A DNA stretch of 64,000 bases from an uncultured Winogradskyella sp. (GTDB lineage: Bacteria; Bacteroidota; Bacteroidia; Flavobacteriales; Flavobacteriaceae): NCBI GenBank assembly GCA_913055905.1, contig CAJXLB010000002.1:434001-498000 (forward strand), in the 5' to 3' direction. The notes under the pieces were generated by a model that saw only the letters and a program-made list of their open reading frames with translations, searched no databases and was not told the origin of the DNA. The position numbers and the translations under genes are program-made. Position 1 is the stretch's first letter. The number at the start of each line of letters is the position of its first letter. This document shows positions 46,825 to 56,711 of the stretch, in pieces.

Positions 46825-47325
46825 ATGGAATTAAGTGTATCTAGAGTCCAAGATGAGATTACAGATGAAGACCTTTCATATGTTCTAAAAAATCCATGGA
46901 AATTTTCAATCTATGAATGGAAGCTTTACAATATTCACAATGAAAAAACGGCATTTGACACTTTGATGGAGCAGTTTAAATTATCTCGAAATGGCGGATT
47001 TAGTAAAGTATTTAGGACCGCAGATAATTTACCATTGCTTATACTCATGGCAGTTAAAATTAGTGAAACGGCATTACACTGTTATTTAGTGGCCAGTAAG
47101 CATATGGAAGAGAATAACCAAGCTTTAAAGGTAACTTTTGAAATGCGAAAAATTTTGGAAGAGCAATCTTGTAATTATGAGGGCTGCAAGCTTGTGGTGT
47201 ACTCTCAATCTAGGGAGACAGAGAAACAAATGTCTTGGCTGCGTTTTATTGGATTAAAATATAAGCCAGAAGGCAATTTGGGTGACGCCAAATATTTTGA
47301 ATATGAATCAAGGGAAAACGTCTGA
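46825..47325 (+). CDS. Unrecognised cytosolic protein, possibly acyltransferase-like
   Basis: A 166-residue soluble protein (SYVLKNPWKFSIYEWKLYN, LSRNGGFSKVFRTADNLPLLI, LKVTFEMRKILEEQ, YSQSRETEKQMSWLRFIGLK). The alternating strand/helix order, and an ending in which a helix precedes a FIGLKY-like strand, are reminiscent of GNAT-like phage acyltransferases, but no acetyl-CoA motif is certain. I do not recognise the family. It lies 89 nt before the small beta protein and the cyclase, possibly in one unit. Confidence 0.5.
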   Translation: MELSVSRVQDEITDEDLSYVLKNPWKFSIYEWKLYNIHNEKTAFDTLMEQFKLSRNGGFSKVFRTADNLPLLILMAVKISETALHCYLVASKHMEENNQALKVTFEMRKILEEQSCNYEGCKLVVYSQSRETEKQMSWLRFIGLKYKPEGNLGDAKYFEYESRENV

Positions 47326-47414
47326 AAATTTAGATTAGCTATTTTGATTGAATCGTAGTATCTGTAACCAAAAAAATAAATCAATAAATAATTTTAACTT
47401 AAAACACACTAATT

Positions 47415-47849
47415 ATGGGCGGAGGAAAACCAGGTAACACAGTCATTACATTAACTGTTGATACAGAAAACATTCAAAACAACGAACAAAGCATTAAGGA
47501 CAATGTTGTTTTTTCGGACAATCAAAGTGACCCAGCTGAAAACCCAGGGCATCCAGAAACTTATGTATCAACGGTTATCAAGGGTTCAACATGTACTTGG
47601 CAAGGGGCTGCAAAAAATAAAAGAGATAAAGTAAACATTACCTTAGTAGCAAAAAAGCCTGTAGGAGGTGGCGCAGATATTTTAGAAGAAATCACTTTAG
47701 GAGATCCAATAAATGACCCTAAAGTAACAGCTACTGTAAAAAACGCGGATATTAACGATCCTGAGTCTTACAACGTTAGTTTCATAATAAACGATAATAC
47801 AAATCAGGTTTATACAGTAGATCCAAAACTACAAATTAGAAAAAGCTAG
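47415..47849 (+). CDS. Small beta-rich cytosolic protein, unrecognised
   Basis: A 144-residue acidic protein with no signal peptide (opening GGGKPGNTVITLTVDTEN). It is made of alternating short strands and Asn/Asp/Gly turns (VSTVIKGSTCTWQGAAKNKR, KVNITLVAKKPVGGG). This suggests an all-beta sandwich. It lies 28 nt before the cyclase gene. No function known to me; it may be a regulator or partner of the cyclase, or unrelated. Confidence 0.5.
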   Translation: MGGGKPGNTVITLTVDTENIQNNEQSIKDNVVFSDNQSDPAENPGHPETYVSTVIKGSTCTWQGAAKNKRDKVNITLVAKKPVGGGADILEEITLGDPINDPKVTATVKNADINDPESYNVSFIINDNTNQVYTVDPKLQIRKS

Positions 47850-47877
47850 TAAATTATATATTTATTCAGAACAACAG

Positions 47878-49719
47878 ATGAATTTTACTTTTAGTAAAAC
47901 TATTGTTAAAAAGCATGCAATGGCCATTGTATGCTTTTCTTTTTCAATGGTATGGCCGTATATATGGGCTCAAGATTATGGATACAGTATCTACGAATGG
48001 GAAAATCAGGAAACTGTTGATGAACTTAAGACCCAATACAATACTGGTTTCTCATCCGGAGAAAGCAAGATAATTCTACTAATTAAAATTGCACAGAACG
48101 AAACCAATCCTGATGAAAAATTATACTATTCAAACCAGCTTATAGAAGCGGTAGGAGAAGATGAAAACTTAAGTCACTATGCTGCTGTTGGCTATTTGCA
48201 AAAAGGGAATGCATTACAGCTTTTAGGTGAATTTCATGAAGCCATTGAAGCTTATTTTATATCTAAGGACTTATTCCAAAATGTTGCTGATGAAAAAAGT
48301 TCAAACGGGTCATTGGTATCAATTGCTGATACGTATTCCATGTTAGGTAATTCTGAAAGAGCTGAATTATATTACGATGAAGCCATTACATTACTTCGCG
48401 AGCAAGACGATCCCGTAACATTAGCCACTGCCTTATTAAATGCAGGTGATGAATATTATAAAACTGAACAATACGAAAAGGCATTATCTTATTTTGGCGA
48501 ATCAGGAAAAATATTTGAAGAAATCGATTATCCAATAGGGAAGGCTTATAACAAAGGAAATATTGGAATGGTCTATGCCAAACAGGGTAAAAACCAATTG
48601 GCCGAAGACTATATGAATGAAGCAATAGAAATATTGGAAGTGAACGAAGAATATTATCCAATTGCTGAATACTTGAATTATATGTCGGAGTTATACCAAG
48701 ATAAGAATGATATAGAAAATGCCACACTTTATGCAAATAGGAGTTTGGATCTGGCAAAAAAATATCATTTAAAAGATCAAATAAGTGATGCGAATTTGCA
48801 GCTTTCCAAACTGCTAGAAACTTCGGGTGATATTACCAAAGCCTTTGAGCTATATAAAAGGCATATTGTCTACAGAGATAGCGTGATGAATTTAGAAAAT
48901 ATCGAAAAAATTTCCAATCTTGAGTTGGCGCAAAACGAGGCCGAAGTTAAAATCCTTGAACAAAAAAGAAAAAACCAGCGCATTGTTATCTGGTCCACTG
49001 TTGGTGTGCTGTTTCTTACTTCTTTATTGACCTATGGCTTATTCAGACGAAATAAATTTGTTAAGGCAACAAACAAGATTATTGCTGCGGAAAAAGACCG
49101 TTCAGATAAATTATTATTAAACATTCTACCTGAAGACACTGCACAAGAACTTAAAGACAAAGGAAAAGTAGCCGCAAAAAAGTTTCCTTCAACAACGGTT
49201 CTATTTTCAGATTTTGTTGGTTTTACCAGCTATGCCGAAAACCTATCACCAGAAAAATTGGTTACAACAATTGACCATTACTTTTCAGAATTCGACAAAA
49301 TAATGGATAAATACAACCTGGAAAAAATAAAAACTATTGGAGATGCTTACATGGCTGTGGGAGGACTAAGTATTGATCATGCAGACCAAGCACAAGAAAT
49401 TGTTTTAGCTGCGAAAGAAATGGTTGCTTATGTTGCTAAAGCTAAGAATGATGAGTTAAACGATGCCACTTTCGATATAAGAATTGGCATAAATACAGGC
49501 CCAGTAGTAGCAGGAGTGGTGGGTTTCAAAAAATTTGCTTATGACATTTGGGGCGATACCGTTAATGTTGCTGCACGAATGGAGAGTAATTCAGAACCTG
49601 GACGTATTAATATTTCAGAGGATACCTACCATTTGGTAAAATCTGAATTTAAATGTGAGTACAGAGGAGAAATTCCAGTTAAAAACCGTGGCAAAATGAA
49701 AATGTACTTTGTAATGTAA
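47878..49719 (+). CDS. TPR-transmembrane class III adenylate cyclase
   Basis: A 613-residue protein. It has an N-terminal signal or anchor (residues 14-32), a run of TPR helices (about 85-335), a coiled coil (340-368), one membrane helix (IVIWSTVGVLFLTSLL, 370-390) and a class III cyclase domain (430-613). Catalytic metal residues are Asp445 (FSDFVGFTS) and Asp489 (KTIGDAYM). Adenine-selecting Lys485 and Asp556 (AYDIWGD), plus Asn563 and Arg567 (VNVAARM), are all present, so ATP rather than GTP is predicted as substrate. The sensor would be periplasmic TPRs and the output cytosolic cAMP. It follows a small beta protein gene by 28 nt. Confidence 0.88.
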   Translation: MNFTFSKTIVKKHAMAIVCFSFSMVWPYIWAQDYGYSIYEWENQETVDELKTQYNTGFSSGESKIILLIKIAQNETNPDEKLYYSNQLIEAVGEDENLSHYAAVGYLQKGNALQLLGEFHEAIEAYFISKDLFQNVADEKSSNGSLVSIADTYSMLGNSERAELYYDEAITLLREQDDPVTLATALLNAGDEYYKTEQYEKALSYFGESGKIFEEIDYPIGKAYNKGNIGMVYAKQGKNQLAEDYMNEAIEILEVNEEYYPIAEYLNYMSELYQDKNDIENATLYANRSLDLAKKYHLKDQISDANLQLSKLLETSGDITKAFELYKRHIVYRDSVMNLENIEKISNLELAQNEAEVKILEQKRKNQRIVIWSTVGVLFLTSLLTYGLFRRNKFVKATNKIIAAEKDRSDKLLLNILPEDTAQELKDKGKVAAKKFPSTTVLFSDFVGFTSYAENLSPEKLVTTIDHYFSEFDKIMDKYNLEKIKTIGDAYMAVGGLSIDHADQAQEIVLAAKEMVAYVAKAKNDELNDATFDIRIGINTGPVVAGVVGFKKFAYDIWGDTVNVAARMESNSEPGRINISEDTYHLVKSEFKCEYRGEIPVKNRGKMKMYFVM

Positions 49720-49846
49720 GTATTGCTTGTGTTGTCCGATTTAGTTTTTATAATCAAATGTTAAACGACACCCTACAACGTTAAGCCCTCTTAAATTAAT
49801 TGACATTACCTGTTTTATTTGTTACATTATAGTAAAACAATACACA

Positions 49847-50212
49847 ATGAAATTTTTCACATACGTTATCATTAGCCTTTTATGTCTCTCCATTAATGCT
49901 CAAGACCCTATTCTACAGAAAAGCAATGAAACATTGGAAGAGGTCGCTCAAAGAATTACAAAATCTTATGATGACTATATTGCCTTGGATGGCAATCAGT
50001 TTATTTTATTTAGAAAAAAAGTAGAGGAGTTTTTGATTAGAGAAGAGCGCATTCATGCTCAGTTTACAGGAAAGGAAAAACTAGACGAGCTAGCAAAACT
50101 AAGAGCCGCAGAGACTTTGGAGATGCGAAATATCCTAACCCAACCACAATTAACGGTTTATAAAAAGGTGAAACCTGAAATTCAGCCATTGGCTGTAATA
50201 GAAGAAAGGTAG
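49847..50212 (+). CDS. Small exported protein of unknown function
   Basis: A 121-residue protein with a signal peptide (KFFTYVIISLLCLSINAQ) and a helical mature part rich in Glu, Lys and Arg (RITKSYDDYIALDGNQFILF, EKLDELAKLRAAETLEMRN, ILTQPQLTVYKKVKPEI). The arrangement is reminiscent of small periplasmic stress proteins of the Spy/CpxP type (LTxxQ-like ILTQPQL), but the match is weak. Stands alone after the cyclase gene. Confidence 0.6.
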   Translation: MKFFTYVIISLLCLSINAQDPILQKSNETLEEVAQRITKSYDDYIALDGNQFILFRKKVEEFLIREERIHAQFTGKEKLDELAKLRAAETLEMRNILTQPQLTVYKKVKPEIQPLAVIEER

Positions 50213-50235
50213 AGCCACTTACAATTTAAAACACC

Positions 50236-52428
50236 TTACGCTAGAATGCTTTCGTGGCCAGAATCTTTTATAAACAAACACGAGCTATGCGTTTTGTTCC
50301 ACATATCCTTTATAAAATCATAAGGAAGGGCATCGTCCATTCCAAAAATATTTAAGTCTGCAGATGGAGCCGAAGCAACGATTGACTTAAAGTCCCCAAT
50401 ATAAACTTGGGTTTGTGTTTCTGGAAGCCTCGCTAACTGTATCAGTTGATTTAAAAAATGTCGCGCATTTGATTCTTCTTCAGCATCATTTATTACGGTT
50501 ACTAATCTAATCTTAGCGCCCCAATTAAGTTTTAACTTATAGGCAATGAGAATGGATAAATCGAGATTTCCAATGTCCCAACCAAGTGCCCAATTGCCAG
50601 TACGATCACTAACCCAAACGTTAATGGTATTCCGTTCTCCAAAAAGTGCAGTTGGATGTGCCAAAAACAATGCAATACCTATTTCTAAGCGAATTGCTTC
50701 CTTCATAACCGGTTTAAGCTCTTGCTCGTAATCATCACCACCCTGAAGATTTAAAAAAATGATGTTAGGTCTAAAAAAGGCGCCTTGTAAAGCTTGATTT
50801 CCATAGTTAATTCCTTTGGCAAATTCATCGGCATGAATTACGGCAGATGAAGAAAACACACCGTTGGCCCTAAACGAAGATGCTATGGCTTCCAATTGTT
50901 GGGCCAATTTGCTCTGTTCTGTAAAAGGTTCTATACCTAAAAGTTTAATGGATCCTTTGGGCATTGCAATGTGACGAAGAAAATCAAAATTACCTCTTAA
51001 GCCATGAATATCCCTTACAGGAACCATTAGATTAGCTTTCCAAGCTCTTTGCTGCATCTTCTTCATGCCCCAAGTATGCTTTGCTGCCCACTCCGCAAAA
51101 GAAACAAACAAACCGGATCTTACATCTTCAAATGGTGTATCTAAGTTCTGCTTGGATAAATAAAAGTAAACCACGAAAACAATAGCAACAGACAAGAGGC
51201 TCACCGTTGGATTTATAATGAACATCGTAAAAATGGATGATACCAAACCTAGGTATGGTATCCATTTGGGAATCCTAAATAAGGGTCTGTAGCTAATTAA
51301 CCCCAGACGCTGCTCAATAATTACCACAATATTTATCATGGCGTAAGTAATTAAAAAGAATAAGGTTACCAAAGGCGCAACGGCATTCAGGTTTCGTAAC
51401 AATAAGGTTAAAAAAATAAAGAGGCCCGTAATTATCATAGCATTTCTAGGCTGACCATTTGCACTTTGGATAGCCAATTTATCTGAAAAGGGAAGCACCT
51501 TATGTTCTCCCATAGCAAATAAAATTCGGGAGGAACCAACAATAGATGCCAGGGCAGAGGAGAAGGTGGCTCCTAAAACTCCTGCTATGATAAGAGGCCC
51601 AAAATAGGCCTTATCTACCATGATATAGTAGTTGTTGAGCAATTCACTCTCCGAAGCACTACGAGATATCCAGAAGGCCAAAAGCATATACACCATAAAG
51701 CTAACACCAATGGCCCAAAGCGTTCCTTTGGGAATGCTTCGCTTAGGATCTTTAAGCTCACCAGACATATTGGCACCTGCCATAATTCCAGTAGCTGCCG
51801 GAAAAAAAACAGCAAATACAATCCAAAAATCACTTCCTGAAAAATTATTTTCTATAGACCCTTTAAATGTTCCCCAACGCAATGCATTATTCAAAGGTAT
51901 TTCCATAGAACCAGTATAAGCCGCAACAATAACGGAAATCAAGGAAAGTATAATGATTCCCATAATTAAGTATTGGGTCTTAATGGCAAGGTTGGCGCTG
52001 ATATAAGCAATGGTGAAGAGAAGTCCAAAGACAACAACATCAACCAAAAACGCATTGTGTTCAGGAAATATATGGAGCCATCCCTCCCTAAAACCAAAAA
52101 TATACATAGTTACTGCTAAACCCTGAGAAACGTAGCGCGGAATACCCAGACTACCACCAACTTCAAGTCCTAATGCTTGTGAGACTATAGCATAGGCTCC
52201 TCCGGCACCAATCCTGATATTCGTGGTAATAGCAGACATGGACAGAGCCGTGCATAAGGTAATTAAAAACGAAATAATTATAATTAGCCAGGCACCTAGA
52301 AGACCTGCATTACCAACCACCCAGCCAAGGCGCAAGTACATTATTACACCTAATATAGTGAGAAAGGTAGGTGTAAAAACACCGCCAAAAGTGCCAAACT
52401 TTCTTATTCTAGTTGCTGGTTGTTTCAA
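50236..52428 (-). CDS. SLC12/Na-K-2Cl-cotransporter-like APC permease
   Basis: A 730-residue protein with about 12 membrane helices (1-430) opening FGTFGGVFTPTFLTILGVIM and YLRLGWVVGNAGLLGAWLI, the pattern of cation-chloride cotransporter (SLC12) homologues. GLAVTMYIF and AVFFPAATGIMAGANMSG are further helix motifs. A cytosolic C-terminal domain (430-730) ends in the IRLVTVINDAEEE region. It would move cations with chloride or amino acids. The start is a TTG at 52426-52428; no ATG lies upstream. Confidence 0.85.
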   Translation of the reverse strand: MKQPATRIRKFGTFGGVFTPTFLTILGVIMYLRLGWVVGNAGLLGAWLIIIISFLITLCTALSMSAITTNIRIGAGGAYAIVSQALGLEVGGSLGIPRYVSQGLAVTMYIFGFREGWLHIFPEHNAFLVDVVVFGLLFTIAYISANLAIKTQYLIMGIIILSLISVIVAAYTGSMEIPLNNALRWGTFKGSIENNFSGSDFWIVFAVFFPAATGIMAGANMSGELKDPKRSIPKGTLWAIGVSFMVYMLLAFWISRSASESELLNNYYIMVDKAYFGPLIIAGVLGATFSSALASIVGSSRILFAMGEHKVLPFSDKLAIQSANGQPRNAMIITGLFIFLTLLLRNLNAVAPLVTLFFLITYAMINIVVIIEQRLGLISYRPLFRIPKWIPYLGLVSSIFTMFIINPTVSLLSVAIVFVVYFYLSKQNLDTPFEDVRSGLFVSFAEWAAKHTWGMKKMQQRAWKANLMVPVRDIHGLRGNFDFLRHIAMPKGSIKLLGIEPFTEQSKLAQQLEAIASSFRANGVFSSSAVIHADEFAKGINYGNQALQGAFFRPNIIFLNLQGGDDYEQELKPVMKEAIRLEIGIALFLAHPTALFGERNTINVWVSDRTGNWALGWDIGNLDLSILIAYKLKLNWGAKIRLVTVINDAEEESNARHFLNQLIQLARLPETQTQVYIGDFKSIVASAPSADLNIFGMDDALPYDFIKDMWNKTHSSCLFIKDSGHESILA

Positions 52429-52515
52429 TGCTTGAAGACTTAAAACAAGAGTAAAGTACGAATTTTAATGCTTTGGCATAACGTTATAGCTGCATTTTAA
52501 GGCTAGCTAACCTTA

Positions 52516-54693
52516 TTACTCCCCTGGATGATACTGTTTTACAGCATTAGCCTCCACGTCTGAACGATAATATAAAACATCTTTAAAATCTTTATTGATG
52601 TAGCGTTCTATCTGATCATCAAAATGAGGTGAATCAGGGTCACTGCTTTGTCCACCAGCCAATATACTCTTTGCTTTTACGCGATGACCAAACTCCACAA
52701 CAGCGACAAAACTATTACCTCTAGTCCCATAGATTTTTTTAGCGCCTTCAGTTCTATAACTTACACCGTATGCCGCAAGAGCGCCCCAGCGACCTGAAGC
52801 AAAACCTACTGGCAAACTAGGTTCGGCATCACTAAATTTTTGGCGAATGTCTCCGTTTAAACGTTGATAACGATTAACGTCTCCCCAAGGCAATTCCCAA
52901 GTCCCAAAATCTGACGTAAGTTGGTCTAATACTTCTGAAAATATTTTAAGACGTTCCAATTGTGGCGATGCCGTACCAAAATAAGTCATGGCTTCCATTG
53001 AACTCATTGGACCAGGTCTTTCACCTCTTCGGTTTATAGCAGTGCCATAATAATGGGCCAGAGTCATGGCCTTAGAATCAGCTGCTGTCTTAAAATCCCA
53101 TTGTCTTAAAATGTCTATGGCGTTCTTTAGATTAGGAAATGCGGTTGGATTATTATCATAAGCTTCAACTAAACCTGGAATCAATTCTTTAAAAGCAGGA
53201 AGAAAAGGGTCGTGGGCCAAAGTTATGACATCGTCAATCGTATAATCCGTTTTTCCTTCAGATAGAAGTGATATAGCGTGTACACCTCTGAAATTCTCCC
53301 TATCCAAGGACATATAATTAGGGTAATCACCACGTTTTGGGCTAAATTCTCCCGCTGCTGTGTAAGGTGTTGAATTACAATTCTGTATCCATCCATTTTC
53401 AGGATTTAGCAAGGTAATCGCCTCATCAACTTCATGAAGGCCTTTCCAATCGGTTTCAGGATTACTACCATCAACAGGCAGACGATAGTTAAATTTATCA
53501 TTTCGCTTTGGAATAAAGTTACCATGGAAATAGGCAATATTTCCTTCGGCATCAGCATATACCGTATTATTAGAGGAATTGGTTTTCATATCCATCATAT
53601 CACGAAAACCCTTGTAACTAGACTGCTTCGTACGAATATAAGACTGCTGCAGGGCTTTAACGGGTTCCCACATCAAAGCTGTTGAAGTCCATTGACCATC
53701 CACAGCATGCGTAATTGGTCCATGATGGGTATGATAGGCATCAAATGTTTTCACTTTAATGGCATCACCATCTTTATAAGATAAGGTGATTTTGGAAGTC
53801 TCAACAGGTCGTAACTCCTCACCATAATTGTAAAATAACTTATTATCAATATTAACAATATCTTCCTTAAATTCATCTATAACATCAGTATAAGTAGAGG
53901 TATGCATCCAACCCGTTTTCTCATTAAAACCTTGATATACAAAAAACTGTCCCCAAGTCACAGCACCATAGGCATTAAGGCCTTCTTCACTTACGACGTG
54001 CACTTCACCTCTAAAGAAAAATGATGTGTGCGGATTGATTAAGAGAATTGGATTCCCTGATGCCGTTAAATCGCCTGATAAAGCTATGCCATTAGACCCT
54101 TGGGGTTCTAATTCTTCATTTTCCATAACTTCTAATTCTGACATTACAGGTATATCTGGTTTGTTCTCGTAGAACGCCTTCATTCTTCTCAAGGAAATTC
54201 GCTCAATATCTCCACCAATAGAACCTTCCGAGAAATACATGGGCATCCAGGGCTCAAATTTCTTGAGCAATTTAGGTGTGACTTCAGGATGAGTGTAGAG
54301 ATAATAATTGATACCGTCTGCAAAAGCATTACAGAGGTCCTTCAACCAGTCTGGACTGTTCTGATAGTTTGCTTTTGCTTCTTCCTCTGTCATAAAAAGT
54401 TTAGCCCTTAAATCACTGTAAAGCGCGTCTTCTCCTTCAACTTCTGCCAAACGACCAGTGGCCCAAATATAATTTTGCTCAACCCTGTTGAAATCATCTT
54501 CACATTGAGCGTACAGAAGGCCAAAAACAGCATCAGCATCTGTTTTACCATAAATATGGGGCACTCCAAAGCTATCTCTAATAATAGTTACATTCTTGGC
54601 ATGTTTCTCCCAGCGTTCGAGGTCATTGTTCAAATTAGATTCGGATTTGCAACCGTTTAGTATAATGAAAGTAAGAAGTAGAAGATATCTCAT
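52516..54693 (-). CDS. Penicillin-acylase-family (S45) lipoprotein
   Basis: A 725-residue N-terminal-nucleophile hydrolase. The signal is MRYLLLLTFIILNGC with a good lipobox (Cys15). The alpha part spans about 30-199 and the autocleavage site is Gly199-Ser200 in PQGSNGIALSGD, which leaves Ser200 as nucleophile. ILLINPHTSFFFRGEVHVVS and LPVDGSNPETDWKG are typical of S45. It cleaves amide bonds of acyl side chains; known members act on penicillins, acyl-homoserine lactones or lipopeptides. Outer-membrane or periplasmic location is inferred. Substrate unknown. Confidence 0.88.
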   Translation of the reverse strand: MRYLLLLTFIILNGCKSESNLNNDLERWEKHAKNVTIIRDSFGVPHIYGKTDADAVFGLLYAQCEDDFNRVEQNYIWATGRLAEVEGEDALYSDLRAKLFMTEEEAKANYQNSPDWLKDLCNAFADGINYYLYTHPEVTPKLLKKFEPWMPMYFSEGSIGGDIERISLRRMKAFYENKPDIPVMSELEVMENEELEPQGSNGIALSGDLTASGNPILLINPHTSFFFRGEVHVVSEEGLNAYGAVTWGQFFVYQGFNEKTGWMHTSTYTDVIDEFKEDIVNIDNKLFYNYGEELRPVETSKITLSYKDGDAIKVKTFDAYHTHHGPITHAVDGQWTSTALMWEPVKALQQSYIRTKQSSYKGFRDMMDMKTNSSNNTVYADAEGNIAYFHGNFIPKRNDKFNYRLPVDGSNPETDWKGLHEVDEAITLLNPENGWIQNCNSTPYTAAGEFSPKRGDYPNYMSLDRENFRGVHAISLLSEGKTDYTIDDVITLAHDPFLPAFKELIPGLVEAYDNNPTAFPNLKNAIDILRQWDFKTAADSKAMTLAHYYGTAINRRGERPGPMSSMEAMTYFGTASPQLERLKIFSEVLDQLTSDFGTWELPWGDVNRYQRLNGDIRQKFSDAEPSLPVGFASGRWGALAAYGVSYRTEGAKKIYGTRGNSFVAVVEFGHRVKAKSILAGGQSSDPDSPHFDDQIERYINKDFKDVLYYRSDVEANAVKQYHPGE

Positions 54694-54804
54694 AATGCTA
54701 TTTTTTTGTGAAAATAAGACTTAATCGGCAAAGGTTAAAACTCTAATGATAAAGGTAAATTTTGATTATCTTGTGTCTTTTTCAAACTAGCAATAAACAT
54801 TTAT

Positions 54805-56685
54805 ATGAAATCAACCAAAGCCTTGTATGCGCTGCTTTTTATACTCTTTTGCACTTATATTTCTAAGGCTCAAGGAGATATAATTGAAAGACTCGAAGAA
54901 ATTGCAATTATCGATGAAAAAGTTATGATGCCAATGCGAGATGGCATTCGATTGGCTACTGACATCTATCGCCCAAAAACGGACGAGAAAGTACCAATTA
55001 TTTTTTCTAGAACTCCTTATAATTTTAATTCTTGGGGCGATGGAGAACGACGAACTCGAACCGCTCAACGTGCTTATGAAGCCGTAAAACGAGGATACGC
55101 TTATGTGGTTCAGAATGAAAGAGGTCGCTACTATTCAGAAGGGGAGTGGGATATTCTAGGCGTGCCCTTAACAGATGGCTTCGATGCTTTTACTTGGATG
55201 AAAGATCAGTCATGGTCCAATGGTAAAATAGGTACCATAGGTTGTTCCTCGACGGCAGAATGGCAAATGGCAGTTGCAGCCTTGGACCATCCCTCTCATG
55301 CTGCTATGGTGCCACAGGCTTATGGAGCTGGTGTTGGGCGTGTAGGTAATTATTTTGAACAAGGCAACTGGTATCGCGGCGGCGTAGAACAAATGTTGTT
55401 CTTTGCTTGGCTCTATGGTGTGGAGCATGATAAATTTAAGCCGAGAATACCAGCTGGAGCAACTCAAGAAGATTTAATACGTATTTCCAGATTTTATGAT
55501 TTGGCACCGGAAAATCCTAGAGTAGATATGGCCGAAGCGCTAAAGCATTTACCAATCCAGGACATTCTTAAGAATATTAATGGAAAACGAGAGATTTTTG
55601 ACAAAATGGTTAGACGCAAGCCTAATGACCCTGAATGGTATGAAGGTGGCCTGTACCATGACGATATGGGCTTTGGTGTGCCTAGCTTTTGGTTTGCCTC
55701 TTGGTATGACGTGTCTATAAGTCCTAATCTGGCTTTATTCAATCATGTAAGAAATAATGCTGAAGATCCTGAAGTAAGAGACAACCAATATATGGTCATT
55801 GCTCCAGTGCTTCACTGCCGCTACACAAGAGCCACTGAAAACACTATGGTTGGCGATCGTAATGTTGGTGATGCCAGACTAAATTACGACGAACAAATAT
55901 ATGCTTGGTTCGATTGGTGGCTTAAGGGTGAAGACACCGATTTTAAGGAAAAAACACCACGAGTGCAGTACTATACCATGGGAAGTAATAAATGGCAAGC
56001 AGCAGAACAGTGGCCACCTGAAAATACCAAGTTAGTCACATACTATTTAAATAGTGGAGGAGATGCTAATACCATGTATGGCAATGGTGTTTTAACCACC
56101 AAAATGCCTAATAAAGACAATCCTGATTCCTTTGTATACGACCCAATGAATCCTGTAAAATCCTATGGTGGCAATGTGTGCTGTACAGGAAATGCGGTTC
56201 AAGGTGGTGCTTTTGACCAGCGTGTTATGGAAACCAGAAACGATATTTTGGTCTATACCACAGATGCGCTCGAGGAAGGTGTTGAAGTTACTGGCTTTAT
56301 TGAAAGCACGCTTTATGTCTCTTCTGATGTGAAGGATACGGATTTCACCATAAAGCTTATTGATGTGTATCCAGACGGTACTGCTTACAATTTGGACGAA
56401 ACTATTCAGCGTGCGCGTTATAGAGAAGGCTACGACAAAGAGGTGTTTATGAAAGAAGGTGAAGTTTATAAAATTGACCTTACGCCAATGGCCACAAGTA
56501 ACTACTTTAAAAAAGGCCATCGTATTAGAATAGAAGTGTCGAGCAGTAACTTCCCAAGATTTGCTCGAAATCTAAATACTGGAGGTAATAATTATGATGA
56601 ATCTGAAGGTGTCATAGCGAATAATACCATTCACCATTCAAAAAAATACCCATCTAACATTAAACTTCCTATTAAACAAGACTAA
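54805..56685 (+). CDS. CocE/NonD-family alpha/beta hydrolase
   Basis: A 626-residue exported hydrolase (signal peptide to about residue 22). The catalytic Ser148 is in [13 protein letters not shown], within a [22 protein letters not shown] S15 fold. A C-terminal jelly-roll domain begins near 430 ([31 protein letters not shown]). Members are dipeptidyl-peptidases, acyl ester hydrolases or glutaryl acylases. It is divergent from the S45 gene by 111 nt, so both may act on related amides. Substrate unassigned. Confidence 0.88.
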   Translation: MKSTKALYALLFILFCTYISKAQGDIIERLEEIAIIDEKVMMPMRDGIRLATDIYRPKTDEKVPIIFSRTPYNFNSWGDGERRTRTAQRAYEAVKRGYAYVVQNERGRYYSEGEWDILGVPLTDGFDAFTWMKDQSWSNGKIGTIGCSSTAEWQMAVAALDHPSHAAMVPQAYGAGVGRVGNYFEQGNWYRGGVEQMLFFAWLYGVEHDKFKPRIPAGATQEDLIRISRFYDLAPENPRVDMAEALKHLPIQDILKNINGKREIFDKMVRRKPNDPEWYEGGLYHDDMGFGVPSFWFASWYDVSISPNLALFNHVRNNAEDPEVRDNQYMVIAPVLHCRYTRATENTMVGDRNVGDARLNYDEQIYAWFDWWLKGEDTDFKEKTPRVQYYTMGSNKWQAAEQWPPENTKLVTYYLNSGGDANTMYGNGVLTTKMPNKDNPDSFVYDPMNPVKSYGGNVCCTGNAVQGGAFDQRVMETRNDILVYTTDALEEGVEVTGFIESTLYVSSDVKDTDFTIKLIDVYPDGTAYNLDETIQRARYREGYDKEVFMKEGEVYKIDLTPMATSNYFKKGHRIRIEVSSSNFPRFARNLNTGGNNYDESEGVIANNTIHHSKKYPSNIKLPIKQD

Positions 56686-56711
56686 TTAACAAACCACTAT
56701 AAAGCATAATT

